Counted from the stretch's first letter, positions 37,767-45,894 are shown. The stretch: 64,000 bases of DNA from Candidatus Agathobaculum intestinipullorum (GCA_019117485.1 DWZQ01000033.1:60861-124860); one strand, 5' to 3'. Translations and numbers: made by a program. Notes: generated by a model from the letters alone, not told the origin.

Positions 37767-37928
37767 ATGGACGAACTCAACTACAAGGACGCTTACCTGT
37801 TTCTGGTGCGCGCGGTCGACGACCTTGTGCGCTATATGGAACTGTCCGACGAAACCGCCGACCGCAAAACCGTGCTTGCGGGGCTGCGGCAGGCACTTTC
37901 CGGCGCGGAAGACCGCGCAATTGGATAA
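37767..37928 (+). CDS. Small 53-residue acidic protein
   Basis: ATG 37767 lies 8 bases after GGAGGTG, and the frame runs 53 codons to TAA 37926-37928 with the G+C-rich third positions typical of real genes here. The product starts MDELNYKDAYLFLVRAVDD and is predicted to be mostly helical, like a small helical hairpin. The family is not recognised. It is divergent from the ribbon-helix-helix gene, and the 11-base direct repeats are directly upstream, which suggests regulated expression. A stronger gene follows 74 bases later with its own promoter. Confidence 0.65.
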   Translation: MDELNYKDAYLFLVRAVDDLVRYMELSDETADRKTVLAGLRQALSGAEDRAIG

Positions 37929-37942
37929 TCCCATCCTGTAAC

Positions 37943-37970
37943 TTGTGCTCTGCATCCCCTTTGCTATAAT
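37943..37970 (+). promoter_or_regulatory. Promoter of the 263-residue membrane protein
   Basis: TTGTGC (37943-37948), 16 bases, TATAAT (37965-37970). Confidence 0.7.
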
Positions 37971-38002
37971 AAAGGTATCAAAACGTAGGGGAGGCGACCG
38001 CC

Positions 38003-38794
38003 ATGCGTCAAAAGCTCCGTTCTGTTCTCTGCCTGTTTGCTTTGCTCCTTGTCCTGCTGCCCGCGACCGCGAGCGCAAACGGCCTGCCGCGTACATCCAT
38101 TTATATCGGCTTCGCCGGGCTGGACGACAGCATCACGCATGTCGCCCTGCTTGGCAGCGAGCCGTACCCCAGGTCCTTGAGCTCCCCGCCCGAAGCGCTC
38201 ACCGCCGCCCTGCCGGACGGCTGGTATGTGTGGGACTGGATATCATACGACCCCAAAGACCAGCCCGTGTATTTTATGAATGTCCCCTACCCGGGGCCGT
38301 TCCGCGTGGCCGTGCTGCACGAGGACAACACGCTGCTGGTCACGGACGAGGCCGAACGCAGCCGTGCAATGCAGACCTTTTCCATCAACGCACAGACCGG
38401 CGAGATAGCGACCTCACCGATTGGTTTCGGCCTGCTCCAACAGTTCGCATGCACCTATGTGACGACGATTCTGATCGAAATGGTCGTGCTGCTGGAATTC
38501 GGCTTCAAGCTGGGCGACAACATCGGGCCGTTCCTGCTGGTCAACCTCGCAACGCAAATTCTGATGACGCTGACATACGGGCGCATGTTGCTCAACGACG
38601 ACTGGGGACAGGCTATTTTCTGGGCCTTTGCCATCGAAGCGGTGATTTTCGTCATCGAGTCGCTCGCCTATGCGCGCTTTCTGCGTGGGCAAACCCGCGC
38701 GCGCCGCGTGGCCTATGCCATCACCGCAAACCTTGTCAGCTTTGTCATCGGCGCGCTGCTGATTACGCCATTTTACACCGCGCTGCGGCTTTGA
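38003..38794 (+). CDS. Exported/membrane protein with large extracellular domain and C-terminal helices
   Basis: The 263-residue protein has an N-terminal signal peptide (basic MRQKLR, hydrophobic 8-22, cleavage probably after TASA), an extracytoplasmic domain of about 115 residues, and then four hydrophobic segments (about 145-165, 170-190, 200-222, 235-258). It ends in the cytoplasm or membrane. The layout resembles putative membrane proteins of Clostridia without assigned function. No enzyme motif is seen. It stands directly upstream of the pheS T-box promoter. Confidence 0.75.
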   Translation: MRQKLRSVLCLFALLLVLLPATASANGLPRTSIYIGFAGLDDSITHVALLGSEPYPRSLSSPPEALTAALPDGWYVWDWISYDPKDQPVYFMNVPYPGPFRVAVLHEDNTLLVTDEAERSRAMQTFSINAQTGEIATSPIGFGLLQQFACTYVTTILIEMVVLLEFGFKLGDNIGPFLLVNLATQILMTLTYGRMLLNDDWGQAIFWAFAIEAVIFVIESLAYARFLRGQTRARRVAYAITANLVSFVIGALLITPFYTALRL

Positions 38795-38817
38795 GGCGAT
38801 AAAAAAGCTTTTTCCCC

Positions 38818-38846
38818 TTGCATTTGCCTGAAAACTATGCTTTAAT
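38818..38846 (+). promoter_or_regulatory. Promoter of the pheS T-box transcript
   Basis: TTGCAT (38818-38823), 17 bases, TTTAAT (38841-38846). Confidence 0.7.
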
Positions 38847-38854
38847 AGTACTGT

Positions 38855-39130
38855 TATGAAATAACGGAACCTGCGATGAACAGGGAAAGTACCGTCACGC
38901 CCCTCTTTTCAGAGAAAACGGCCTTTGGCTGCGAGCCGTCCAAAGAGGTCTGACGCGAAGTTCCCCTGCGAGCACCGGCGCTGAACGGAAAACCAGTAGG
39001 CGCAGGCGAAGTAACGCCCCGTTACCGGCGTTCAATGAGTGCCCGGCGCTGTCCGGGAATCAGGGTGGTACCACGGAAGATGTATTTTTACGCCTTTCGT
39101 CCCTATTTTGCGGGACGAAAGGCTTTTTTG
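38855..39130 (+). promoter_or_regulatory. T-box riboswitch (tRNA-Phe) controlling pheS
   Basis: Stem I region (about 38860-39000) includes GAAGTTCCCC, with the Phe specifier codon TTC at 38961-38963. The T-box core GGGTGGTACCACGG lies at 39063-39076. The terminator arms GCCTTTCGTCCC (39092-39103) and CGGGACGAAAGGC (39111-39123) are followed by six T. All elements are in the usual order and spacing. Confidence 0.95.
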
Positions 39131-39168
39131 TTGCGTCCCTGAACGATTTTTCATAAAGGAGAGTCACC

Positions 39169-40188
39169 ATGAAAGAAAAACTGCAAGGCATTTTGCAGGC
39201 CGCAAAAGACCAGCTTGCCGCCGCGGCCGATGCCCGCGCGCTTGATGAAGCGCGCGTCAAGTTCCTCGGCAAAAAGGGCGAGCTGACCGCGCTCTTAAAG
39301 GGCATGAAGGACGTGGCCGCGGAGGAACGTCCGGTGGTCGGCCAGCTGATCAACGATGTGCGCGCCGAGATCGAAACCATCATCGATAAGCAGAAGCAGG
39401 TCATCGAAGAGGCCGCGCTTGCGCACAAACTCGAGACGGAGACGATCGACGTCACCCTGCCGGGCGAGGAAGTTGTCGTCGGCAAAAAACACCCGCTGAA
39501 CATCGTGCTCGACGAGCTGAAGGAAATCTTCATCGGTTTGGGCTTTTCGATCGCGGAAGGCCCGGAGGTCGAGCTTGACCACTATAACTTCGAAGCGCTC
39601 AACATCCCGAAAGACCACCCCGCGCGCGACACGCAGGATACGTTCTACATTTCGGATAACGTGGTGCTGCGCACGCAGACCTCTGGCATGCAGGTGCGCG
39701 TGATGGAGCAGAAAAAGCCCCCCATCCGTATCATCGCGCCCGGCCGTGTGTACCGCTCGGACGCCGTCGACGCGACCCACTCCCCGCTGTTCCACCAGAT
39801 CGAGGGTTTGGTTGTCGACAAGGGCATCCGCATGAGCGACCTGAAGGGCATCCTTGAGCTGTTCGCCAAAAAGCTGTACGGCGAGGACACAGTCGTCCGT
39901 TTCCGTCCGCACCACTTCCCGTTCACCGAGCCGAGCGCCGAAATGGATATCCAGTGCTACCGCTGCCACGGTGCGGGCTGCCCGCTCTGCAAGGGCGAGG
40001 GCTGGATCGAGATCCTCGGCTGCGGCATGGTGCACCCCAAGGTGCTGGAAACCAGCGGCATCGACCCGGAGGAATACTCGGGCTATGCGTTCGGCATCGG
40101 TCTGGAACGCACGGTCATGGGCCGGTTCAAGATCGACGATATCCGCCTGTTCTATGAGAACGATGTAAGGTTCCTTGAACAGTTCTAA
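39169..40188 (+). CDS. pheS: Phenylalanyl-tRNA synthetase alpha subunit
   Basis: The 339-residue catalytic subunit of the alpha2-beta2 class II enzyme. The N-terminal coiled coil (about 1-90) binds tRNA. Motif 2 ([27 protein letters not shown]) and motif 3 ([22 protein letters not shown]) are complete, and [12 protein letters not shown] lines the active site. AAAGGAG precedes ATG 39169. Expression is controlled by the T-box upstream. Unusually, a 224-base hairpin-rich gap separates it from pheT. Confidence 0.97.
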   Translation: MKEKLQGILQAAKDQLAAAADARALDEARVKFLGKKGELTALLKGMKDVAAEERPVVGQLINDVRAEIETIIDKQKQVIEEAALAHKLETETIDVTLPGEEVVVGKKHPLNIVLDELKEIFIGLGFSIAEGPEVELDHYNFEALNIPKDHPARDTQDTFYISDNVVLRTQTSGMQVRVMEQKKPPIRIIAPGRVYRSDAVDATHSPLFHQIEGLVVDKGIRMSDLKGILELFAKKLYGEDTVVRFRPHHFPFTEPSAEMDIQCYRCHGAGCPLCKGEGWIEILGCGMVHPKVLETSGIDPEEYSGYAFGIGLERTVMGRFKIDDIRLFYENDVRFLEQF

Positions 40189-40193
40189 GAACT

Positions 40194-40346
40194 TCGTTCG
40201 AAACCACGCTTTCGAACGAAAAGCCGCACCGCGCTGATGCGCGGATGCGTCTCAAGCTGCGAAAAGTTCCAACTAGTGAAACTTTTCTTCGCATTTGTGA
40301 AAAAACCGTGATACATGCTCCCGGTTTTTTCCCGACCGCCTTGCGG
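40194..40346 (+). terminator. Hairpin series with an internal terminator between pheS and pheT
   Basis: TTCGTTCGAAA pairs with TTTCGAACGAA (40194-40220). GAAAAGTTT pairs with AAACTTTTC (about 40261-40287, imperfect). AAAAAACCG (40300-40308) pairs with CGGTTTTTT (40322-40330), ending in six T. GACCGCC-TT-GCGGTC follows at 40334-40347. The third is a plausible intrinsic terminator, which would uncouple pheT from pheS in part. Confidence 0.6.
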
Positions 40347-40412
40347 TCAGTATGAAAATGCGCCTGTTGGCGCGGTATGCTGAACATTACGATAAAGGAG
40401 CGTTCATCCATT

Positions 40413-43115
40413 ATGAAGTTGCCGCTTTCCTGGCTTTCGGATTATACCGATATTTCCGGCGTCACCCCCAAGGAGTATGACGCACGGCTTACCATGTCCG
40501 GCTCCAAGGTCGAGGAGGTCTACTACCTCGGCGAGGAGATCGAAAACGTTGTGGTCGGCCGCATCAACGAAATGACCCGCCACCCCAATTCCGATCACAT
40601 GTGGATCTGCCAGATCGACGTGGGCGACGAGGTCACCCAGATCTGCACCGGCGCATGGAACGTCCACGTTGGCGACCTGATCACGGTTGCAAAGCATAAG
40701 TCCACGCTGCCCGGCGGCGTGAAAATCACCAAAGGCAAGCTGCGCGGTGAAACGTCCAACGGCATGCTGTGCTCGCTCAAGGAGTTGCAGCTCGATGAGC
40801 ACAACGCGCCCTACGCGGTCATCAAGCCAGCCGCAATCCTGAACGACTACGCGTGCCTGAAAGACCAGAAGCCGTCCCTGCCCGAGGAATTGACTGCGGG
40901 TTATAAGATCTACGGCAAAACGCTGTGCGCTAAGGTGCTGTCGGTCAAAACCACCGGCTATTCCCAGTACGACCTGACGGTCGACTTCGGCGCGGGCGAA
41001 ACCGCTGTTTCGACCGACTGCTCCAACATCCACGAGGGCGATTTCATCGCGGTCGACACCGCAAAGATGACCGTCTGCACGCCGGACGACCTGCACGCCC
41101 AGCAGGCCGAGTTCCCGCACTGCATTACGGACGGCATCTTTATCTTAAACGAGGACTGCAAGCCCGGCGACGACATCCGCAAGGTGCTGGGACTGGACGA
41201 GTACGTCGCGGATTTTGAGATCACTTCCAACCGTGCCGACTGCTTCAGCGTGATCGGCCTTGCCCGCGAAACCGCCGCGACCTTCGACCGTCCGTTCACG
41301 GTTAAGGAGCCGGTGGTCAAGGGCTGCGGCGGCGACATCAACGAACATATGTCGGTCGAGGTGATCGACACCGACCTGTGCCCGCGCTACACCGTGCGTT
41401 TGGTCAAGAACATCAAGATCGAGCCGTCCCCGGCGTGGCTGCGCGCGCGCCTGCACGCCTGCGGTGTGCGCCCGATTAACAACATCGTTGATATCACCAA
41501 CTACGTTATGCTCGAGTACGGCCAGCCGATGCACGCATTCGACTACTCCTGCCTGTCGGACGGCAAGATCGTCGTGCGTCGCGCACGGAATGGCGAGTCC
41601 ATCCAGACGTTGGACGGCGTCGACCACGACCTGACCGACAAGATGCTTGCCATCTGCGACAACGACAAGCCGGTTGCGGTTGCGGGCGTCATGGGCGGCG
41701 CAAACTCCGAGATTGTCGACGGCACCAAGACCGTCGTTTTTGAGTCCGCCTGCTTCCACGGTGCGACCGTGCGCGTTACTGCCAAGGCGCTCGGTATGCG
41801 CACCGAGGCGTCCGGCCGCTTTGAAAAGGGCCTTGACCCGTCGCTGACCATGCCCGCCGTGCAGCGTGCCTGCGAACTGGTGGAACTGCTGGGCGCGGGC
41901 GAGGTCGTGGACGGCGTGCTCGACGCGTGCGCGGCTGACCTGACTCCCAAGACGCTGCCCTTCGAGCCGGACAAGATGAACGATCTGCTCGGCCTTGACC
42001 TGTCGGCTGACGAGCAGAAGGCATACCTTAAGCGTCTCGAGTTCCGTGTCGAGGACGGCAAGGTTATCATCCCGTCCTTCCGCGTGGATATCGCGCGTAT
42101 GTGCGATCTGGCCGAGGAAGTTGCCCGTATGTACGGCTACGACAAGATCCCGACCACGCTGTACGCTGGCGAAATGGTGCAGGGCGAATATACGCCCAAG
42201 CAGATGGCCGAGCAGACCGTCTCCCAGACCTGCCGCAGCGCGGGCTTTGACGAAGCGATGAGCCACTCGTTCATCTCCCCGAAGTTCTACGATATGATCG
42301 GCTGGGCCGAGGACGACCCGCGCCGTATCTCCACCACGATTTTGAATCCGCTCGGCGAGGATTTCAGCATTATGCGCACCACTGTGCTGCCTTCCATGCT
42401 GCAATCGCTGGCGCACAACCACGCGCACCGCAACCCGACCGCGTCGCTGTTTGAGCTGGGCATGATCTACACCCCGTCCATCAAGGACGGCAAGGCGGAT
42501 GCGGGCGTGCTCCCGCACGAGGAGAAGGTGCTCACGCTCGGCAGCTATGGCCGCCTGTCCTTCTTCCAGTTCAAGGGGGTCATCGAGGCCATTTGCCGCG
42601 AATTGAACGTGAAGGATGTGCAGTTTGTTGCGGAAAAGGGCAACCCGTCCTACCATCCGGGCCGCTGCGCGAATATCCTCATCGGCGGCAAGGTGGTCGG
42701 CGTGTTCGGCACCATCCACCCGACCGTCGCGGCACGCTACGGCATGAACGGCGAAGTGCTCGCCGCCGAGCTGCCGATGGATGCGCTGTTTGATGCGATC
42801 GATCCCGTGAAGCTCTATCATCCGCTGCCCAAGTTCCCGGCGTCTACCCGCGATATCGCCGTGCTGGTCGACGACGCGGTGCCCGCCGCGTCCATGCAGG
42901 CCGCAATTGAGCAGGCCGCAGGCGCTATCCTTGAGTCGGTTAAGCTGTTCGACGTGTACAAGGGCAAGGGCATCCCGGAAGGCAAGAAGTCGGTTGCCTA
43001 CTCGCTTTCTATGCGCGCATCTGACCGCACGCTGACCGACGACGAATGCGATAAGGCCATGAAAAATGCATTGGCAGCGCTGGAAAAAGATTTCGGCGCG
43101 GTTTTGCGCGGATAA
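40413..43115 (+). CDS. pheT: Phenylalanyl-tRNA synthetase beta subunit
   Basis: The 900-residue subunit is about 100 longer than usual (about 800). Visible in order are the N-terminal KLPLSWLSDYTDI, the EMAP-II-like tRNA-binding OB domain (IENVVVGRINEMTRHPNSDHMWICQID), and an insert of about 100 residues (about 145-240). The family signature ITSNRADCFSVIGLARE, the B5 DNA-binding-like domain and the C-terminal anticodon-binding domain (LPKFPASTRDIAVLVDD) follow. The insert sits between LQLDEHNAPYA and the FPHCITDGIFIL segment that are normally close. ATG 40413 is chosen because AAAGGAG precedes it and the product begins at the conserved N-terminus. Confidence 0.96.
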   Translation: MKLPLSWLSDYTDISGVTPKEYDARLTMSGSKVEEVYYLGEEIENVVVGRINEMTRHPNSDHMWICQIDVGDEVTQICTGAWNVHVGDLITVAKHKSTLPGGVKITKGKLRGETSNGMLCSLKELQLDEHNAPYAVIKPAAILNDYACLKDQKPSLPEELTAGYKIYGKTLCAKVLSVKTTGYSQYDLTVDFGAGETAVSTDCSNIHEGDFIAVDTAKMTVCTPDDLHAQQAEFPHCITDGIFILNEDCKPGDDIRKVLGLDEYVADFEITSNRADCFSVIGLARETAATFDRPFTVKEPVVKGCGGDINEHMSVEVIDTDLCPRYTVRLVKNIKIEPSPAWLRARLHACGVRPINNIVDITNYVMLEYGQPMHAFDYSCLSDGKIVVRRARNGESIQTLDGVDHDLTDKMLAICDNDKPVAVAGVMGGANSEIVDGTKTVVFESACFHGATVRVTAKALGMRTEASGRFEKGLDPSLTMPAVQRACELVELLGAGEVVDGVLDACAADLTPKTLPFEPDKMNDLLGLDLSADEQKAYLKRLEFRVEDGKVIIPSFRVDIARMCDLAEEVARMYGYDKIPTTLYAGEMVQGEYTPKQMAEQTVSQTCRSAGFDEAMSHSFISPKFYDMIGWAEDDPRRISTTILNPLGEDFSIMRTTVLPSMLQSLAHNHAHRNPTASLFELGMIYTPSIKDGKADAGVLPHEEKVLTLGSYGRLSFFQFKGVIEAICRELNVKDVQFVAEKGNPSYHPGRCANILIGGKVVGVFGTIHPTVAARYGMNGEVLAAELPMDALFDAIDPVKLYHPLPKFPASTRDIAVLVDDAVPAASMQAAIEQAAGAILESVKLFDVYKGKGIPEGKKSVAYSLSMRASDRTLTDDECDKAMKNALAALEKDFGAVLRG

Positions 43116-43191
43116 GTCTTTACTTTTCTGCCGATTTGTATTATGCTGTTTATAACAAAAACCAACCGGTAGGATCGGAAAGGAGACAGAC

Positions 43192-43437
43192 ATGCTTGAC
43201 GGCACAAGAAAATTCAGCCTTGTAGACGAGTCCAACAAGGAAATGAAGCGCACGCTGACCGCGGTTTACGACGCACTAAAGGAGAAAGGCTATAACCCGA
43301 TCAACCAGATCGTAGGCTATCTCCTCTCTGAGGACCCGACGTACATCACCAACCACAACAACGCGCGCAGCCTGATCTGCAAGATCGACCGCGATGAGCT
43401 GATGCAGGAACTGGTGCAGTTCTACCTCGACAACTGA
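43192..43437 (+). CDS. ireB: IreB-family regulatory phosphoprotein
   Basis: The 81-residue protein (DUF965) is a small cytosolic dimer that in Enterococcus is phosphorylated by the PASTA kinase IreK and affects cephalosporin tolerance. Conserved signature: [29 protein letters not shown] and [22 protein letters not shown]. Length is exact for the family. It normally precedes the ruvX/yqgF gene; here a toxin-antitoxin-like module follows instead, so that synteny is broken. Confidence 0.95.
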   Translation: MLDGTRKFSLVDESNKEMKRTLTAVYDALKEKGYNPINQIVGYLLSEDPTYITNHNNARSLICKIDRDELMQELVQFYLDN

Positions 43438-43500
43438 AACCGCACCCGCCGGCGTCCGTCCACGGCAGTCGGCCAGCCGCATCACGCATGGTGACATAAA

Positions 43501-43534
43501 AATAACCGCTTCCAGCAGGAAGCGGTTATTTTTT
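43501..43534 (+). terminator. ireB terminator
   Basis: AATAACCGCTTCC (43501-43513) pairs with GGAAGCGGTTATT (43518-43530), followed by T run. Confidence 0.88.
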
Positions 43535-43554
43535 GCCTTGCTGCACGTCCGCCC

Positions 43555-43582
43555 TTGACAAACAAGGCAAATCCGTTATAAT
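43555..43582 (+). promoter_or_regulatory. Promoter of the candidate antitoxin RNA
   Basis: Consensus TTGACA (43555-43560), 16 bases, perfect TATAAT (43577-43582). This is one of the strongest promoters in the window, yet no open reading frame with a ribosome site follows it before the terminator. Confidence 0.85.
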
Positions 43583-43596
43583 AAAAATAGAAAAGG

Positions 43597-43620
43597 GCAG
43601 TCCGGCAAAGACGGTTGACC
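43597..43620 (+). repeat. Leader repeat, copy 1 (antitoxin RNA 5' end)
   Basis: GCAGTCCGGCA-AAGAC-GGTTGACC. The second copy is on the opposite strand at 43796-43768, reading GCAGTCTGGCA, AGACAAAGGC, GGTTGACC. Each copy lies just after its own promoter. Confidence 0.7.
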
Positions 43621-43638
43621 CTAAGTATCTATCATTTC

Positions 43639-43681
43639 AAAAAAATGACCGTACCAGGGGCAAGTGGGCGGTCATTTTTTT
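43639..43681. terminator. Shared bidirectional terminator of the toxin-antitoxin module
   Basis: AAAAAAATGACCG (43639-43651) and CGGTCATTTTTTT (43669-43681) pair perfectly; A and T runs on both sides let it stop both convergent RNAs. Confidence 0.85.
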
Positions 43682-43740
43682 ATGGTCTTGATGATTTCAA
43701 GTAGAATGAGCAGCAAAATGATCTGCCACAGCATCTCCAT
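43672..43740 (-). CDS. Candidate type I toxin: 22-residue hydrophobic peptide
   Basis: On the minus strand AGGGAGGT (ribosome site, 43756-43749) is followed by ATG at 43740 and a 22-codon frame ending TGA 43674-43672. The peptide starts MEMLWQIILLLILLE and ends in Lys-rich KTIKK: one short membrane helix with a positive tail, the usual build of type I membrane toxins. The stop codon is inside the terminator stem. The mRNA leader contains CTCC that can pair with the ribosome site GGAG to hide it. No sequence family is recognised, and the function is inferred from size, composition and gene layout. Confidence 0.7.
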   Translation of the reverse strand: MEMLWQIILLLILLEIIKTIKK

Positions 43741-43767
43741 AAAAACCACCTCCCTTTTGAGGAGCAT

Positions 43768-43796
43768 GGTCAACCGCCTTTGTCTTGCCAGACTGC
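43768..43796 (-). repeat. Leader repeat, copy 2 (toxin mRNA 5' end)
   Basis: The 29-base inverted-orientation copy of 43597-43620 has a 5-base longer middle (AGACAAAGGC). In RNA terms both transcripts begin with nearly the same sequence. Confidence 0.7.
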
Positions 43797-43808
43797 ATCT
43801 TTCATAAT
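43780..43808 (+). promoter_or_regulatory. Probable promoter of the ygiQ-type gene
   Basis: TTGTCT (43780-43785), 17 bases, CATAAT (43803-43808). It overlaps the toxin -10 box on the other strand, so the two may compete. Confidence 0.5.
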
Positions 43809-43832
43809 AGTCGATCTTTTACGTTTTGTAAA
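43804..43832 (-). promoter_or_regulatory. Promoter of the candidate toxin mRNA
   Basis: Minus strand TTTACA (43832-43827), 17 bases, TATTAT (43809-43804). This gives a toxin leader of about 57 bases. Confidence 0.75.
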
Positions 43833-43846
43833 GCGAAAGGAAAAAA

Positions 43847-45763
43847 ATGAACGGTTTTCTCCCCATTTCCAAGCAGGATATGGCCGACCGCGGCTGGTAC
43901 TACTGCGATTTCCTGCTTGTGACCGGTGACGCCTATGTCGACCACCCCTCGTTCGGCACGGCGATCATCTCGCGTGTGTTAGAGGACGCGGGCTACAAGG
44001 TCGCGATCCTCAGCCAGCCGGATTTCCACGATGAGCGCGACTTTGTCGCGATGAGCCGACCACGTTACGCGGTGCTGATCAACGGCGGCAACATTGACTC
44101 GATGGTCGCGCACTACACGGCGGCCAAAAAGCGCCGCTCGGATGACGCGTATACCCCCGGCGGTAAGGCGGGCAAGCGTCCTGACCGTGCAGTAACGGTT
44201 TATTCCATGCTTGCGCGCCGCGCTTTCCCGGATACGCCGATCTATCTCGGCGGCATCGAAGCCAGCCTGCGCCGTTTCGCGCACTACGACTACTGGGCCG
44301 ACCGTGTCATGCCCTCCATTCTGGAGTCGACCGGCGCGGACGGGCTGATGTTCGGCATGAGTGAGCATTCGGTCGTGGAGCTGGCGAATAACCTCAAGCA
44401 CGGCAAAAAAGGCGCGGCAGCCTGCGTCGGCGTGCGCGGCACGGCCTATATGGCGCATGATGCGGACGGCATCGAAAACGCGGTCGAATGCCCGTCCTAT
44501 GAGGACGTGTGCGCGGACAAGGCCGCCTATGCCCGGTCGGTCAAGCTGCAATATGACGAGCAGGACGCCGTGCGGGGCAAAGCGCTCTTGCAGCGTCACG
44601 GCAAGCGGGTGCTCATCCAGAACCCGCCCGCGCGTCCCCTGACGACCGAGGAGATGGATCACGTCTACGCCTTGCCCTATATGCGCACCTATCATCCGTC
44701 CTATGAGGCACTGGGCGGCGTGCCTGCCATTCAGGAGGTGCAGTTCTCCATCATCCACAACCGCGGCTGCTTTGGCGCGTGCAACTTCTGCGCGCTTGCG
44801 TTTCATCAGGGGCGGTATATCCAGTCGCGCAGCCATGAAAGCGTGATCGCCGAGGCCAAGCAGATCACACAGATGCCGGGCTTCAAGGGCTATATCCACG
44901 ATGTCGGCGGGCCGACGGCAAACTTCCGTTTTCCGTCCTGCAAGCAGCAGGAAGAACACGGTTTGTGCAAAAACAAGCGCTGTCTGTTTCCCAAGGCTTG
45001 CAAAAATCTCGAAGCCGACCACACCGATTATCTGAACCTGCTGCGCGAGTTGCGCCAGATCGAGGGCATCAAGAAGGTATTTGTGCGAAGCGGCCTGCGC
45101 TACGACTATATGATGGCCGACCGCAACGACGCGTTTTTCCGCGAACTGGTCGAGCATCATATCTCCGGACAGCTCAAGGTCGCGCCGGAGCACATGAGTG
45201 ATAACGCTCTGTATTATATGGGGAAACCATCATTCTCTGTATATGAACAATTCCGCGAGCGATATGCCCGCATCAACCAGAAGCTGGGCCGCAAGCAGTA
45301 TCTTGTGCCTTATCTGATGAGTTCGCACCCCGGCGCGACGCTGGACGACGCAATCCTGCTGGCCGAGTATCTCAACAAGGTTGGCTATATGCCGGAACAG
45401 GTGCAGGACTTCTATCCCACACCCGGCACGCTGTCGACCGCGATGTACTACACGGAGATCGACCCGCGCACGATGAAGCCGGTCTACGTTGCCAAAACCG
45501 CCGAGGAAAAAGCCATGCAGCGCGCGCTGCTGCAATGGCGGCGGCCGGACAAGCGGCCGATCGTGTTGGCGGCGCTCAAAAAGGCAGGACGCGAGGATTT
45601 GGTCGGTTTTGGTAAGGAATGTCTGATACGCCCGCTGCGCGGTGAAAAGCCGCCTGCGCCATCCGCACGCACGGGCAAAAACGCCAAGAGCACGCGCCCT
45701 GCGGCGCATCGTCCCGCCCCTCCGAAGAAAAAGGGCTGGGCCAAGGCCAAACGCAAAAAGTAA
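43847..45763 (+). CDS. YgiQ-family radical SAM protein
   Basis: The 638-residue protein has the UPF0313/YgiQ layout: N-terminal domain beginning FLPISKQDMADRGWYYCDFLLVTGDAYVDHPSFG, then the radical SAM barrel with CFGACNFC (Cys308, Cys312, Cys315) binding the 4Fe-4S cluster that cleaves S-adenosylmethionine, and a Lys/Arg/Pro-rich tail (about 600-638, PPKKKGWAKAKRKK) of nucleic-acid-binding look. A further Cys-rich knuckle (CKQQEEHGLCKNKRCLFPKAC) lies about 60 residues after the first motif and may bind a second cluster. Reaction and substrate of the family are unknown. Confidence 0.92.
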   Translation: MNGFLPISKQDMADRGWYYCDFLLVTGDAYVDHPSFGTAIISRVLEDAGYKVAILSQPDFHDERDFVAMSRPRYAVLINGGNIDSMVAHYTAAKKRRSDDAYTPGGKAGKRPDRAVTVYSMLARRAFPDTPIYLGGIEASLRRFAHYDYWADRVMPSILESTGADGLMFGMSEHSVVELANNLKHGKKGAAACVGVRGTAYMAHDADGIENAVECPSYEDVCADKAAYARSVKLQYDEQDAVRGKALLQRHGKRVLIQNPPARPLTTEEMDHVYALPYMRTYHPSYEALGGVPAIQEVQFSIIHNRGCFGACNFCALAFHQGRYIQSRSHESVIAEAKQITQMPGFKGYIHDVGGPTANFRFPSCKQQEEHGLCKNKRCLFPKACKNLEADHTDYLNLLRELRQIEGIKKVFVRSGLRYDYMMADRNDAFFRELVEHHISGQLKVAPEHMSDNALYYMGKPSFSVYEQFRERYARINQKLGRKQYLVPYLMSSHPGATLDDAILLAEYLNKVGYMPEQVQDFYPTPGTLSTAMYYTEIDPRTMKPVYVAKTAEEKAMQRALLQWRRPDKRPIVLAALKKAGREDLVGFGKECLIRPLRGEKPPAPSARTGKNAKSTRPAAHRPAPPKKKGWAKAKRKK

Positions 45764-45846
45764 CCAACACATGCGCAAAACTGCACAATTCAGGCCGTCC
45801 GCTTTGCGGGCGGCCTGCGCGTTCCGCCGATTTTTCCCTAGGGCTA

Positions 45847-45874
45847 TTGACAATGCAGTCTGCTATGGTACAAT
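45847..45874 (+). promoter_or_regulatory. Promoter of the second MarR gene
   Basis: TTGACA (45847-45852), 16 bases, TACAAT (45869-45874). Confidence 0.78.
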
Positions 45875-45894
45875 TTATGTAGCAAGCTACTTAT
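45875..45894 (+). promoter_or_regulatory. MarR operator, copy 1
   Basis: TTATGTAGCAAGCTACTTAT: inverted arms GTAGC/GCTAC around AA, immediately after the -10 box where a repressor would block start. A near copy lies before the MATE gene. Confidence 0.7.

Larger units (their letters stand above)
43589..43681 (+). ncRNA. Candidate antisense RNA antitoxin of a type I module
   Basis: A transcript of about 90 bases is predicted from the promoter at 43555 to the shared terminator (43639-43681). Its 3' half is fully complementary to the end of the toxin mRNA, including its stop codon. It contains no gene. Its 5' part (43597-43620) is a near copy of the toxin mRNA 5' leader. Convergent, 3'-overlapping RNAs are the layout of the TxpA/RatA, BsrG/SR4 and clostridial type I systems; assignment by layout only. 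Confidence 0.7.

Noticed and set aside
41145..43253. A 702-codon frame on the minus strand opposite pheT
   Set aside because: It mirrors the pheT codon pattern. High G+C third positions create long antisense frames throughout this genome. No start signals were seen.
43589..43832. Assignment of the toxin-antitoxin module to the Fst/par family
   Set aside because: The peptide is shorter and different in sequence, and the leader repeats are inverted rather than direct, so the RNAs cannot pair there as in Fst.
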